Shown: positions 38,069 through 46,713 of the stretch, one piece after another
How the letters are laid out: every line of letters starts with the position of its first letter
Numbering within the stretch: the stretch's first letter is position 1
NCBI RefSeq assembly: GCF_900602065.1
Contig: NZ_UWFN01000116.1
Location: 310,001 to 374,000 of the forward strand
Length of the DNA: 64,000 nt
Reading direction: 5' to 3'
Source of the DNA: Pseudomonas viridiflava
GTDB taxonomy: Bacteria; Pseudomonadota; Gammaproteobacteria; Pseudomonadales; Pseudomonadaceae
Made by a program: the position numbers and the translations under genes
The notes under the pieces: model-generated
Databases searched by the model: none
Told to the model about the DNA's origin: nothing
Seen by the model: the letters and a program-made list of their open reading frames with translations, nothing else

Positions 38069-38872
38069 GCGCTGCGCCAGGTATAACTCGATCAAGTGCC
38101 GGGCAATCGAGCGATTGGCTGGCAACGGCGGCAGATCATTGATACTGAACCAGCGGGCATCTTCGATCTCGTCCGCCTGAGGGACAATCTCGCCACTCTC
38201 ATATTCGGCATGAAAACCCAGCATCATTGAATGGGGAAATGGCCAGCACTGGCTCCCCACGTACTTGATGTTCCTGACCTTGACCTGCACCTCTTCCATC
38301 ACCTCGCGGCGCACACAGTCTTCGGCAGACTCGCCCGGTTCCACAAACCCGGCCAGTGTGCTGTAGACACCGGTCACGAAACGCGGCGAGCGGGCCAGCA
38401 GGATTTCGTCACCACGGGTGATCAAGACGATCATGCTCGGCGAGATACGCGGATAAAAGCGCAGGTTATCGTGCTCGCAATACATCGCCCGCTCGCCCGG
38501 GACTTGTACCGTGGGACGTCCGCAACTGCCACAGAACCGGTGCTCACGGGCCCAGGTGCTGATCTGCGCGGCATAGCCCAGTTGCTGGAAGACTTCGTAC
38601 TCGCCAGACAACATGAACTGCCGCAATCCTTGCCAACTGCAGCCTTCGACCTCTACCGCTTCCTTGAGGACATACAGATAAACCGGTTCGCCATCGAAAT
38701 GACCGATGCCGTGCTCGCTGATGACATCAAGCTCCTGACGCTTGAGCCATTCCCGGGGGAACATCGCCCCGTTACTGTCCAGCAGGAAACCTTGCTCGCT
38801 GTGAACGACAGCCCAACCGCCCGGCATCTGAATATCCAGTACAGCGGTGGTCCAGCGACTGGGGCCCGACAT
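38036..38872 (-). CDS. nudC: NAD(+) diphosphatase / RNA deNADding enzyme NudC
   Basis: A 278-aa Nudix protein with the NudC layout: an N-terminal domain, a zinc-ribbon-like segment (Cys114, Cys117, Cys132) and a Nudix domain with [20 protein letters not shown]. NudC cleaves NADH/NAD+ and removes NAD caps from RNA. Three positions differ from E. coli NudC: the fourth zinc Cys is replaced by Asp135 (CEHD instead of CSHC), the Gly of the EExG part of the Nudix box is Gln196, and the NADH motif SQPWPFP reads SQCWPFP. The Nudix catalytic Glu residues are intact. It overlaps the TSUP gene by 33 bases, tail to tail. Confidence 0.88.
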   Translation of the reverse strand: MSGPSRWTTAVLDIQMPGGWAVVHSEQGFLLDSNGAMFPREWLKRQELDVISEHGIGHFDGEPVYLYVLKEAVEVEGCSWQGLRQFMLSGEYEVFQQLGYAAQISTWAREHRFCGSCGRPTVQVPGERAMYCEHDNLRFYPRISPSMIVLITRGDEILLARSPRFVTGVYSTLAGFVEPGESAEDCVRREVMEEVQVKVRNIKYVGSQCWPFPHSMMLGFHAEYESGEIVPQADEIEDARWFSINDLPPLPANRSIARHLIELYLAQRSGAPEPVLPG

Positions 38873-38919
38873 AAAAAACTCCCTGATACGTTGATCTGAT
38901 GCTCGCTCTGGCTTTCGCT

Positions 38920-39732
38920 CTAGTTCTCGAAAGCAGGCTTTTGCTTGCTCATCTGAGCAACCATGGCGGTTTTCAAGTCTGCTGATTGCAGCATGGCAGC
39001 GTTCCAGATAGCAACGTGTTCCAACCCGTCATCGACGCGGTGATCACGCATATAGCTGATCATTTCCTTGGTACCGGTGATGGCGATTGGCGACTTGGCA
39101 GCGATCTCTCCGGCAATGGCCAACACACCCTCAAGCAGACTGGCCGAGTCGGAAAAGACACGATTGACCAGCCCGATCTCCTTTGCCTCTGGAGCTTCAA
39201 CCGTGCGCCCGGTATACGCCAGCTCGCGCATGATGCCATCGCCGATGATGCGCGGCAGGCGCTGCAGCGTCCCCACATCGGCGGCCATGCCCATGTCGAT
39301 TTCACGAATCGCGAACTTCGCGTCCTGAGCGCAATAACGCATGTCGCACGCAGACACCAGATCGATGGCACCGCCAAGGCAGTAGCCTTGAATGGCTGCC
39401 AGCACCGGCTTGCGGCAACGATCAACCGCAGTGAACGAAGCCTGCAACTGCTGAATTTTGCGCCGCAACGCTCGCGCATTACGCCCCGGGTCCTTGCCCA
39501 TTTCGTTGGCCACAGAGGCCAACAGTTGCAGATCGATGCCTGAGGAGAAGTGCTTGCCTGCCCCGCTGAGGACCACAACACGCACCTCATCGGTCTCATC
39601 GACCCACTGGAAAATATCAATGATTTCAGACCAGAATGCGGCGTCCATCGCATTGACCTTTTCCGGTCGATTGATCTGCACGTGGGCAATGTGATTGTTG
39701 AGCTCAACGACAAACGATTGATAGTCAGACAC
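38920..39732 (-). CDS. Delta(3,5)-Delta(2,4)-dienoyl-CoA isomerase-like crotonase
   Basis: A 270-aa crotonase-fold protein. The oxyanion-hole segments are HFSSGID (61-67) and YCLGGAIDL. Asp124, Glu144 and Asp152 fall in the positions of the three acidic residues of mammalian ECH1 (Asp176, Glu196, Asp204), in the contexts [15 protein letters not shown] and [15 protein letters not shown]. This points to isomerisation of dienoyl-CoAs in oxidation of unsaturated fatty acids rather than plain hydration. The start is GTG with GAGGAT about 7 bases upstream. nudC follows downstream on the same strand after a short gap. Confidence 0.88.
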   Translation of the reverse strand: MSDYQSFVVELNNHIAHVQINRPEKVNAMDAAFWSEIIDIFQWVDETDEVRVVVLSGAGKHFSSGIDLQLLASVANEMGKDPGRNARALRRKIQQLQASFTAVDRCRKPVLAAIQGYCLGGAIDLVSACDMRYCAQDAKFAIREIDMGMAADVGTLQRLPRIIGDGIMRELAYTGRTVEAPEAKEIGLVNRVFSDSASLLEGVLAIAGEIAAKSPIAITGTKEMISYMRDHRVDDGLEHVAIWNAAMLQSADLKTAMVAQMSKQKPAFEN

Positions 39733-40015
39733 GGCTGATCCTCACTGGATTTTGTTGTTCTGGCGGCAACCCGATTCAAGCGCCAGACTATAACAAGCGA
39801 GTCTTTACCGGGGTAAGGCAGCGGTTGTGACATTTGCCGGACCCACCGCGCAATTGCAGCGCTAAAACGGGCTGCAGGCAGCGAAACTATGAACGCTCGT
39901 CGCGCCCAGCGGTCCAGTAATGGGTAAGCGATATTTAGCTGCGTCACAGGCATTGACAGCGCAGCAGCCGATTTTAAGGCTATGCCACACCCCTAAGGTC
40001 GCAAGAGGGCGATTC

Positions 40016-41497
40016 TTGACTACATCAAAAGCAGCAACCGGTATTGTGGGCCTCGATGACATTCTGGCAGGCGGTCTATCCCGTCGGCACGTGTTTCTTC
40101 TCGAAGGCGAACCCGGCACAGGCAAGACGACTGTAGCTCTGCAATTTCTTCGCGCGGGCGCCCTTGCGGGCGAACGCTGTCTGTATATCACTTTGTCAGA
40201 AACCGACATCGAACTGCGCGATGGCGCGGCCTCGCACGGCTGGGAGCTGGACGAGAACATTGTGATTTTCGAGCTGACACCCCCTGAAAGTCTTCTCAAC
40301 TCCGAAAATCATCAAAGCTTGCTGTACTCGTCAGACCTGGAATTAGGCGAAGCAACGCGGCAGATTTTCGAAGTGGTCGAACGGGTCAAGCCGACCCGTG
40401 TAGTGATCGACAGCCTTTCGGAAATCCGTCTGCTGGCACAAAGCTCGCTGCGCTACCGGCGTCAGATTCTGTCCATCAAGCACTACTTCAGTCGCTATGA
40501 CGCGACGGTACTGCTGCTGGACGACCTGACCACCGAAGCGCTGGATAAAACCGTGCACAGCGTTGCCCACGGCGTGATCCGCCTGGAAGAGCTGAACCCT
40601 AACTATGGTGCCGAACGACGTCGTCTTCGGGTCGTGAAGTACCGCGGGCAGAAATATCGCGGCGGTTTTCATGATTTCACGATCATGGCTGACGGCATTC
40701 ACGTATTCCCGCGCCTTGTTGCTGCGGAGCACCGTAATGACTATGACCGCGGCGTGATTTCCAGCGGCGTAACAGAACTGGACGCGTTGCTGGGTGGCGG
40801 CATTGATGGCGGCTCCAGCACGCTGATCCTCGGCCCTGCGGGCACCGGCAAATCGCTGATTTCAATGGTCTTCGCTGCAGCCGCTGTGGCCCGTGGTGAG
40901 CGCGTGGCGCTTTTCATTTTCGATGAAGAACTGGGCCTGCTGTTCAATCGCATGCGTAAAGTCGGTATCGACCTTGAAGCGCTGCAGAAAACCGGAAATC
41001 TGCTGATTGAGCAGGTTGACGCTGCCGAGCTGTCGCCAGGCGAGTTTGCCCACAGGGTGCGCTCCAGCGTTGACACCAAAGAGATCAAAACAGTGGTTAT
41101 TGACAGTATCAACGGCTATCAGGCAGCCATGCCCGAAGAAAATGCGTTGATTCTGCACATGCACGAGCTCCTGTTGTATCTCAACCGTAAAGGAGCTTCG
41201 ACATTCATGACCGTCGCGCAACATGGTCTGGTGGGCGACATGCGGGCCCCCGTCGATATCACCTATCTGGCTGACACCGTCATCCTGTTGCGCTACTTTG
41301 AGGCAATGGGCCAGGTTCGCCGTGCGATTTCGATTATCAAGAAGCGCACCGGCACCCATGAATCAACCATCAGGGAGTATCGAATCAGTCATCAAGGCCT
41401 GAAAATAGGTGCCCCGCTTGAAGCCTTTCAGGGCGTTTTGCGTGGCGTCCCACACTACTATGGCGAAGACAGCCCGCTCATGCGGGATGAAAAGTAG
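40016..41497 (+). CDS. Double-domain KaiC-like RecA-fold ATPase
   Basis: A 493-aa protein with two KaiC domains. Walker A sites are EGEPGTGKTT (Lys37) and GPAGTGKS (Lys279), and Walker B sites are VVIDSLSEIR and VVIDSINGYQ; the second domain keeps the paired Glu in FDEELG. The C-terminal part aligns by eye with cyanobacterial KaiC, but the phosphosite pair Ser431-Thr432 reads Thr416-Tyr417 (DITYLADT). No kaiA or kaiB is nearby, so this is probably a stress-signalling KaiC rather than a clock. The start is taken as TTG because AGAGGG lies about 6 bases upstream; an ATG at 39920 has no Shine-Dalgarno. The stop overlaps the next start (TAGTG), coupling it to the hybrid kinase. Confidence 0.85.
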   Translation: MTTSKAATGIVGLDDILAGGLSRRHVFLLEGEPGTGKTTVALQFLRAGALAGERCLYITLSETDIELRDGAASHGWELDENIVIFELTPPESLLNSENHQSLLYSSDLELGEATRQIFEVVERVKPTRVVIDSLSEIRLLAQSSLRYRRQILSIKHYFSRYDATVLLLDDLTTEALDKTVHSVAHGVIRLEELNPNYGAERRRLRVVKYRGQKYRGGFHDFTIMADGIHVFPRLVAAEHRNDYDRGVISSGVTELDALLGGGIDGGSSTLILGPAGTGKSLISMVFAAAAVARGERVALFIFDEELGLLFNRMRKVGIDLEALQKTGNLLIEQVDAAELSPGEFAHRVRSSVDTKEIKTVVIDSINGYQAAMPEENALILHMHELLLYLNRKGASTFMTVAQHGLVGDMRAPVDITYLADTVILLRYFEAMGQVRRAISIIKKRTGTHESTIREYRISHQGLKIGAPLEAFQGVLRGVPHYYGEDSPLMRDEK

Positions 41498-43527
41498 TGA
41501 GTACCCCGGGGCTGTTATCGGAGCGAGCGATTATCCTCGCGCCCAGAGGGCGCGACAGTCAGATTGCGCTGATGATTCTGCAGGAGGCGGGTTTTCCCGC
41601 ACTTGTCGCGCACAATCTTGCGGAGTTGAACGCCGAGCTGAACCTGGGCGCGGGCGTGGCAATCATTGCCGATGAAGCGTTGCGCCGCACCGAGATCGGG
41701 CCGCTGGTGGACAGCCTGGCCCGGCAACCTGCGTGGTCGGACATTCCCATCGTGTTGCTCACCCACCACGGCGGCCCGGAGCAAAACCCGTCGGCCTACC
41801 TCGGAACGTTGCTGGGTAACGTCACCTTCCTTGAGCGCCCTTTCCATCCGGCAACACTGGTCAGCCTGGTCACCACCGCAATCCGTGGCCGGCGACGTCA
41901 GTACGAAGCCAGGGCGCGCATGGCCGACCTGCTGGAAAGCGAAGAACGCTTGCAGAATGCCCTGAAAGCCGGACGCCTGGGGTCATGGCAACTTGAGGCA
42001 GAGTTTCTCAAGCTGGAATGCTCGGAGACCTCCCGCGCGCACTATGGGCGCGATCTGCACGCCCCCTTCGAGTACGAAGACTGGCTGGACTCGGTGTACC
42101 CCGAAGACCAGCCGCGCATGCAATCTGCACTGCAGCGCAGCCTGGATACCGGGGAAGACTTCGTCATCGAGTTCCGCAACCTGTGGCCAGATGGCTCGCT
42201 GAACTGGGTCGACGTACGCGCACGGGCGATACGCGCCAAGAACGGCAGAGTCAGCTCGCTGACCGGCGTGACGTCGGATATTACCGAGCGCAAGCAGGCG
42301 GAAGTCCAGTTACGCCGCCTGAATGAAACCCTTGAACAGCAAGTCGAAGAACGCACCTCACAGCTCAAGCACAACGAGGAAGTCCTGCGCCAATCGCAGA
42401 AAATGGAGGCTGTCGGTCAATTGACTGGAGGCATTGCCCACGACTTCAACAACATGCTGACAGGGATCATCGGCAGCCTTGAACTGCTGCGCAGGCGACT
42501 GGCACGCGGCAAAATCGAGGATTTGAACAGCCTGATCGACCTGGGCGTGACGTCCGCCAACCGTGCGGCGGCCCTGACGCATCGACTGCTGGCCTTCTCC
42601 CGGCGCCAGTCGCTGGACTCCAAGCCGGTGGAAATGAATCAGTTGGTCAATTCCATGGGCGAGCTGTTGCATCGCAGCCTCAATGAAAGCATTCGCCTTG
42701 AGCTGCATCTTCACGAAAAGCTGTGGGTCGCAGAAGCGGATCCAAACCAGCTGGAAAGCGCCCTGCTCAATCTGGTGCTCAATGCCCGCGATGCCATGCC
42801 GGATGGCGGCTTGCTGGTGGTCGAGTCGTTCAACCAGCGCCTGGACAGGTCTTTCACCAACGCCCACGAGAATCTTCTGCCCGGAGATTATGTGGTGCTC
42901 AGCGTCAGCGATACCGGTTGTGGCATGCCGGAAAACGTCATTAGCCGCGCCTTTGACCCCTTCTTCACTACCAAGCCGATTGGTCAGGGGACAGGACTGG
43001 GACTGTCGATGATCTACGGCTTCAGCAAACAATCGCATGGCCACGTTTCGATCAAGAGCGTGGTTGGCAGTGGCACGACCGTCCAGCTCTATCTGCCACG
43101 CTTCAAAGGCCAGCAAACTCAAGATGAACAGATCTACCAAAGCACGGAAAGACTCGCTAACGAGGGCGAAACAGTACTGATCGTCGAGGATGATGCCGCT
43201 GTCAGGGTGTTGGTCAGCGAGGTACTGAGTGAGCTGGGTTATACCTTTTTCGAAGCCAGCACTGGCGCTGAGGCGGTACCGATTCTTGAATCAGGGCAGC
43301 GCATTGACCTGCTGATCAGTGATGTGGGCCTGCCGGGCATGAATGGTCGGCAATTAGCCGAGATAGGCCGCCAGCTGCGACCTGGCCTCAAGGTGCTGTT
43401 CATCACCGGTTACGCCGAACACGCAGCGGTCAGGGCCGGTTTCCTTGACGATGGCATGCAGATGATTACCAAGCCTTTCGCCTTCGACAATCTGACGTCC
43501 AAGGTGAGGGAGATGATTGAGGCGTGA
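41497..43527 (+). CDS. Hybrid sensor histidine kinase (pseudo-receiver, PAS, HisKA, HATPase, receiver)
   Basis: A 676-aa soluble kinase. A degenerate receiver-like domain (about 10-130; the conserved Lys of the KP motif is Arg in ERPF) is followed by a PAS/PAC domain (about 150-265), a coiled-coil linker, HisKA with His315 in IAHDFNN, HATPase (NARDAMPD, DTGCGMP, GTGLGLS) and a C-terminal receiver with Asp609 in ISDVGLPG. The lack of membrane segments suggests a cytoplasmic signal. The GTG start overlaps the KaiC-like stop by one base, so the two proteins are made together, and KaiC is a likely signal partner. It converges with a lone receiver gene 49 bases away. Confidence 0.88.
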   Translation: MSTPGLLSERAIILAPRGRDSQIALMILQEAGFPALVAHNLAELNAELNLGAGVAIIADEALRRTEIGPLVDSLARQPAWSDIPIVLLTHHGGPEQNPSAYLGTLLGNVTFLERPFHPATLVSLVTTAIRGRRRQYEARARMADLLESEERLQNALKAGRLGSWQLEAEFLKLECSETSRAHYGRDLHAPFEYEDWLDSVYPEDQPRMQSALQRSLDTGEDFVIEFRNLWPDGSLNWVDVRARAIRAKNGRVSSLTGVTSDITERKQAEVQLRRLNETLEQQVEERTSQLKHNEEVLRQSQKMEAVGQLTGGIAHDFNNMLTGIIGSLELLRRRLARGKIEDLNSLIDLGVTSANRAAALTHRLLAFSRRQSLDSKPVEMNQLVNSMGELLHRSLNESIRLELHLHEKLWVAEADPNQLESALLNLVLNARDAMPDGGLLVVESFNQRLDRSFTNAHENLLPGDYVVLSVSDTGCGMPENVISRAFDPFFTTKPIGQGTGLGLSMIYGFSKQSHGHVSIKSVVGSGTTVQLYLPRFKGQQTQDEQIYQSTERLANEGETVLIVEDDAAVRVLVSEVLSELGYTFFEASTGAEAVPILESGQRIDLLISDVGLPGMNGRQLAEIGRQLRPGLKVLFITGYAEHAAVRAGFLDDGMQMITKPFAFDNLTSKVREMIEA

Positions 43528-43576
43528 CGGTTTCGGCGCCATCTGAAGGTCAGGGATGGCGCGGGAGACGATCGAT

Positions 43577-43954
43577 TCAGGCCAACAGCTTTTCGATCTG
43601 GGAATGCAGGGTTTCCATATTGAACGGCTTGGCCAGGATCGGTGCCTTGGCAGCAATAGGGCTGCCCGACTCAACGATTTCTGCCGGATACCCGCTGATG
43701 AAAATAACCTTCAATTCAGGTCGGAGCTTGACGGCTGGCTCGGCAATCATCACGCCGGATATCCCGCCTGGCAGACGGTAATCAGTGATCATCAAATCCA
43801 GGTGTGGTTTGCTCGCAAGGATCTCGAACGCCTGCTCGCCGTTTTCCGCCTGCAACACTCGATAGCCCTCGCCCGATAGATAATCGGCAAGCAACATCAG
43901 GATCAGCGGTTCGTCTTCGACGATGAGGACGACATTTTCTGCATCAGAGCTCAT
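43577..43954 (-). CDS. Single-domain response regulator
   Basis: A 125-aa stand-alone receiver. The acidic pocket is in IVEDEP, the phospho-Asp in MITDYRLPGG, the Ser/Thr position in FISGYP and the Lys in LAKPF. With no output domain it would act as a phosphate shuttle or an allosteric partner. Its closest relatives are the receivers of hybrid kinases such as the adjacent one. GAAGGC precedes the ATG. It is on the same strand as the CheR-CheB-kinase operon but 99 bases beyond its last gene. Confidence 0.87.
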   Translation of the reverse strand: MSSDAENVVLIVEDEPLILMLLADYLSGEGYRVLQAENGEQAFEILASKPHLDLMITDYRLPGGISGVMIAEPAVKLRPELKVIFISGYPAEIVESGSPIAAKAPILAKPFNMETLHSQIEKLLA

Positions 43955-44053
43955 GGGACTGCCTTCGGTCTATAAATAGCTGCCTTTACGACCATGGCGG
44001 TTGCCGTAGGTTGCGTAATGATCGGATAAATCTGACGCCTGCAACGCACGTCC

Positions 44054-45235
44054 TCAGACCGGCAGGCAAACCCTGAACATCGAGCCTTCGCCCTCTGCGC
44101 TTTCAACAACGATTTCGCCACCATGGGCTGCGACTATCTGGTCGGAAATAAACAGGCCCAGCCCCAGGCCGTGGACGGCATGATTGGCCGCGACCCGCTC
44201 GAATTGCTGGAAAATGCGCCGCTGGTTTTCCGCACTGATACCGATGCCCTGATCACGCACCTCGACCCGCGCCTGCCCTTCAACGGCATAAACCCGGACT
44301 TCGATAGGCTTGCGCGCGCCATAGCGCAACGCATTCGTCAGCAGGTTGGCAACCACCTGCTCGATTCGGAACTCGTCCCAAACACCGATCACCGGCTCTT
44401 CTGCGGTGAAGGTCACACTGGATTCGGCCGCCGCGATCTGTGCAGAAAAGCTTTCGAGCAGGTTGCTCACCAGCTCGGCAAGATCAAACGCACTGGTACG
44501 GATCGACAGCTTGCCCGTGCGAATGCGCGATACATCTAGCATGTCCTCAATAAGGCGGATCAGGCTCTGGATCTGGCGCTCATCGCGATCAACCATGGCC
44601 CGCATCTTGTCCATGGTGAATGCTGATGCGTTGTCTTTGGCCAGGTGCAGCTTGCGCAGCTGAGTTTCAAGGATCAGTCCGTTAAGCGGCGTGCGCACTT
44701 CGTGGGACACGATTGACATGAAGTCATCACGCATGCGAATGGCGTGCTCAAGCTCGTTCTGCGTCACCTGCAACTTCGCCAGCAACAGCTCTTGCTCGCG
44801 GCGGCTTTGCTCCAGTGCCTCGACTTGCAGCTTCATGGCCTTGCGCTGCCGATACAGATCAACGAATACGTTGACCTTGCTCTTGACTGCATGGATATCC
44901 AGCGGCTTGTGCAAAAAGTCCACCGCGCCACTTTCATAGCCCTTGAACGCGTAGTTGAGCTCTCTGCCTGCGGCGCTGACAAACACGATCGGGATATTTT
45001 TGGTGCGGTCCGTACCGCGCATCATTTCAGCGAGTTCGAAGCCGTTCATGCCCGGCATCTGTACATCCAGAATTGCCATGGCGAATTCGTGCTGCAGCAG
45101 CAACGACAAGGCTTCATCGGCGGACAACGCCTTGTACACCTCGCGATCTTCACGCTTGATCAGCGCTTCGAGCGCCAGGAGGTTTTCCGGCAAATCGTCG
45201 ACGATCAACAGCTTGGCTTGAATGTGATTCAGCAT
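44054..45235 (-). CDS. Receiver-histidine kinase hybrid (REC-HisKA-HATPase)
   Basis: A 393-aa soluble protein. An N-terminal receiver (Asp57 in ILDVQMPG, Lys110) is followed by a coiled coil, HisKA with His178 in SIVSHEVRTPLN, and HATPase with DQGIGIS and HGLGLGLF. The order suggests a kinase switched by phosphorylation of its own receiver. Its start lies 7 bases inside the end of the CheB gene, so translation is coupled. It is the last member of the four-gene kinase-CheR-CheB-kinase operon. Confidence 0.88.
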   Translation of the reverse strand: MLNHIQAKLLIVDDLPENLLALEALIKREDREVYKALSADEALSLLLQHEFAMAILDVQMPGMNGFELAEMMRGTDRTKNIPIVFVSAAGRELNYAFKGYESGAVDFLHKPLDIHAVKSKVNVFVDLYRQRKAMKLQVEALEQSRREQELLLAKLQVTQNELEHAIRMRDDFMSIVSHEVRTPLNGLILETQLRKLHLAKDNASAFTMDKMRAMVDRDERQIQSLIRLIEDMLDVSRIRTGKLSIRTSAFDLAELVSNLLESFSAQIAAAESSVTFTAEEPVIGVWDEFRIEQVVANLLTNALRYGARKPIEVRVYAVEGQARVEVRDQGIGISAENQRRIFQQFERVAANHAVHGLGLGLFISDQIVAAHGGEIVVESAEGEGSMFRVCLPV

Positions 45236-45846
45236 GCAATTCGTTCCAGCTCGACCAGCAATTGGCCTATATCATTTAAAGGCAGAAGGTAATCCGGTTC
45301 ATGCAACGCAAGCGCAGCTTCAGGCATGGTGCGCGCCTGAGCCTGGTCGGGGTCCTGGATTACCGTCAAACCGCCGGACAGTTTGATACACGACAAACCA
45401 AAGGCCCCGTCATTATTGGCCCCGGTCAGTAGAAAGCCGGCCAGACGCGGCCCGTAGGCATCGGCGGCTGACTGGAAAAGGATGTCGATACTGGGCCGCG
45501 AATGGAATACACGATCCTCCTGGCTCAGCGACAGGCTGAAATCATTCTCCACCGACAGGTGATAGCCCGGAGCCGCGAAATACAGCGTGCCAGGCACTAT
45601 GTCCTCTTTGTCATCGGCTTCTTTGACCTTGATCGGCAGTCTGGCCTGAAACACCTGAGCCAGCTGGCTGCGGCGATCTTCAGGCACATGCAACACGGTA
45701 AGAATGGGCAGTCGATAGCCGACCCTGAGTCGCGAAAACACCTTGAGCAGCGCCTCGACCCCACCCGCTGAAGCCCCCACGACAATGGCATCAACAACGG
45801 GTAACGCTTGATCCCCCGCGGCTTCCCCAGGAAAAGATGTCTTCAT
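45229..45846 (-). CDS. Stand-alone CheB-type methylesterase domain protein
   Basis: A 205-aa protein that is only the CheB catalytic domain, with no receiver. The triad is visible: Ser26 in VGASAGG, His53 in TVLHVPED and Asp146 in GANNDGA. It would remove methyl esters from glutamates or deamidate glutamines. It overlaps the CheR gene by 4 bases (ATGA) and the receiver-kinase by 7. With no chemoreceptor nearby, its target may be the coiled coil of the adjacent kinases, as proposed for other CheB/CheR-kinase systems. Confidence 0.87.
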   Translation of the reverse strand: MKTSFPGEAAGDQALPVVDAIVVGASAGGVEALLKVFSRLRVGYRLPILTVLHVPEDRRSQLAQVFQARLPIKVKEADDKEDIVPGTLYFAAPGYHLSVENDFSLSLSQEDRVFHSRPSIDILFQSAADAYGPRLAGFLLTGANNDGAFGLSCIKLSGGLTVIQDPDQAQARTMPEAALALHEPDYLLPLNDIGQLLVELERIAC

Positions 45847-46664
45847 GACTTGCGGTAGATCCGTTCCGGTTTGACCAAAGGCACGAACTGGCTGCTGTAA
45901 TCGGAAAAATCCAGTGTTTCCTTGCTACCCAGTACCAGAAAGCCACGGTGGCAGAGTGAGTCGTGGAACAGACCAAAAGCTCGATTCTGCAGTTTCTTGT
46001 TGAAATAGATCAGGACGTTGCGGCAGGAAATCATCTGCGTTTCAGAAAACACACTGTCAGTAGCCAGACTATGGTCGGCAAACGTCACGTTCTCGCGCAG
46101 GGTTTTATCGAAAATCGCGTAATCGTAGGCACTGGTGTAGTAATCGGAAAAAGCACACTGACCACCCGCCTTCTGGTAGTTGTCAGTGTAGGTACGCACA
46201 TTTTCCATCGAGAAAATCCCTTGCTGAGCCTTCTCCAGCGAACTCGGATTGATGTCCGTGGCGTAAATAATCGTACGGTCCAGCAAACCCTCTTCGCGCA
46301 GCAGGATAGCCATGGAATAGACCTCCTCGCCCGTGCTGCAACCCGCGATCCATATCTTTATCGACGGGTAGGTGCGCAGCAAGGGGACCACTTCCTGACG
46401 AATGGCCAGGAAGTGCGAAGGATCACGAAACATCTCGCTGACCGGAATAGTCAGAAACTGCAGCAGTTGCATGAACGCCTGGGGGTCATGAATCACCCGC
46501 TCCTGAAGCGCAGAAACCGTGGTGCAGTCGAACTGGCGCAGCGCGTGACTGATCCGGCGCTTTACCGAAGCGCCGGAATAATCACGAAAATCGTAGCTGT
46601 ACTTGAGATAAATAGCCTCAATCAACAGACGTATTTCGATGTCCGTGTTTCTGTCTTGAGACAT
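45843..46664 (-). CDS. CheR-type methyltransferase
   Basis: A 273-aa CheR-family SAM-dependent methyltransferase. The N-terminal helical domain (to about 70) includes YSGASVKRRISHALRQF, and the catalytic domain has FRDPSHF, the SAM motif AGCSTGEEVYS, ATDIN and ISCRNVLIYF. It should methylate glutamate residues. The start is set at the ATG with AAAGGT upstream; the frame extends upstream but with no Shine-Dalgarno. It follows the large hybrid kinase by 49 bases and overlaps the CheB gene by 4. Confidence 0.88.
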   Translation of the reverse strand: MSQDRNTDIEIRLLIEAIYLKYSYDFRDYSGASVKRRISHALRQFDCTTVSALQERVIHDPQAFMQLLQFLTIPVSEMFRDPSHFLAIRQEVVPLLRTYPSIKIWIAGCSTGEEVYSMAILLREEGLLDRTIIYATDINPSSLEKAQQGIFSMENVRTYTDNYQKAGGQCAFSDYYTSAYDYAIFDKTLRENVTFADHSLATDSVFSETQMISCRNVLIYFNKKLQNRAFGLFHDSLCHRGFLVLGSKETLDFSDYSSQFVPLVKPERIYRKS

Positions 46665-46713
46665 AGCGGAACCTTTAACCTTGGGCTGGATGCTCACCTT
46701 GGGCTTGTCCAAC

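Noticed and set aside
43536..43562. Intrinsic terminator between the convergent hybrid kinase and lone receiver genes
   Set aside because: An 8-base stem GCGCCATC/GATGGCGC is present but no T-run follows on either strand, so the call was not made.
44054..46664. A chemotaxis operon
   Set aside because: Only CheR and a receiver-less CheB domain are present; CheA, CheW, CheY partners and chemoreceptors are lacking, and the genes are coupled to histidine kinases.
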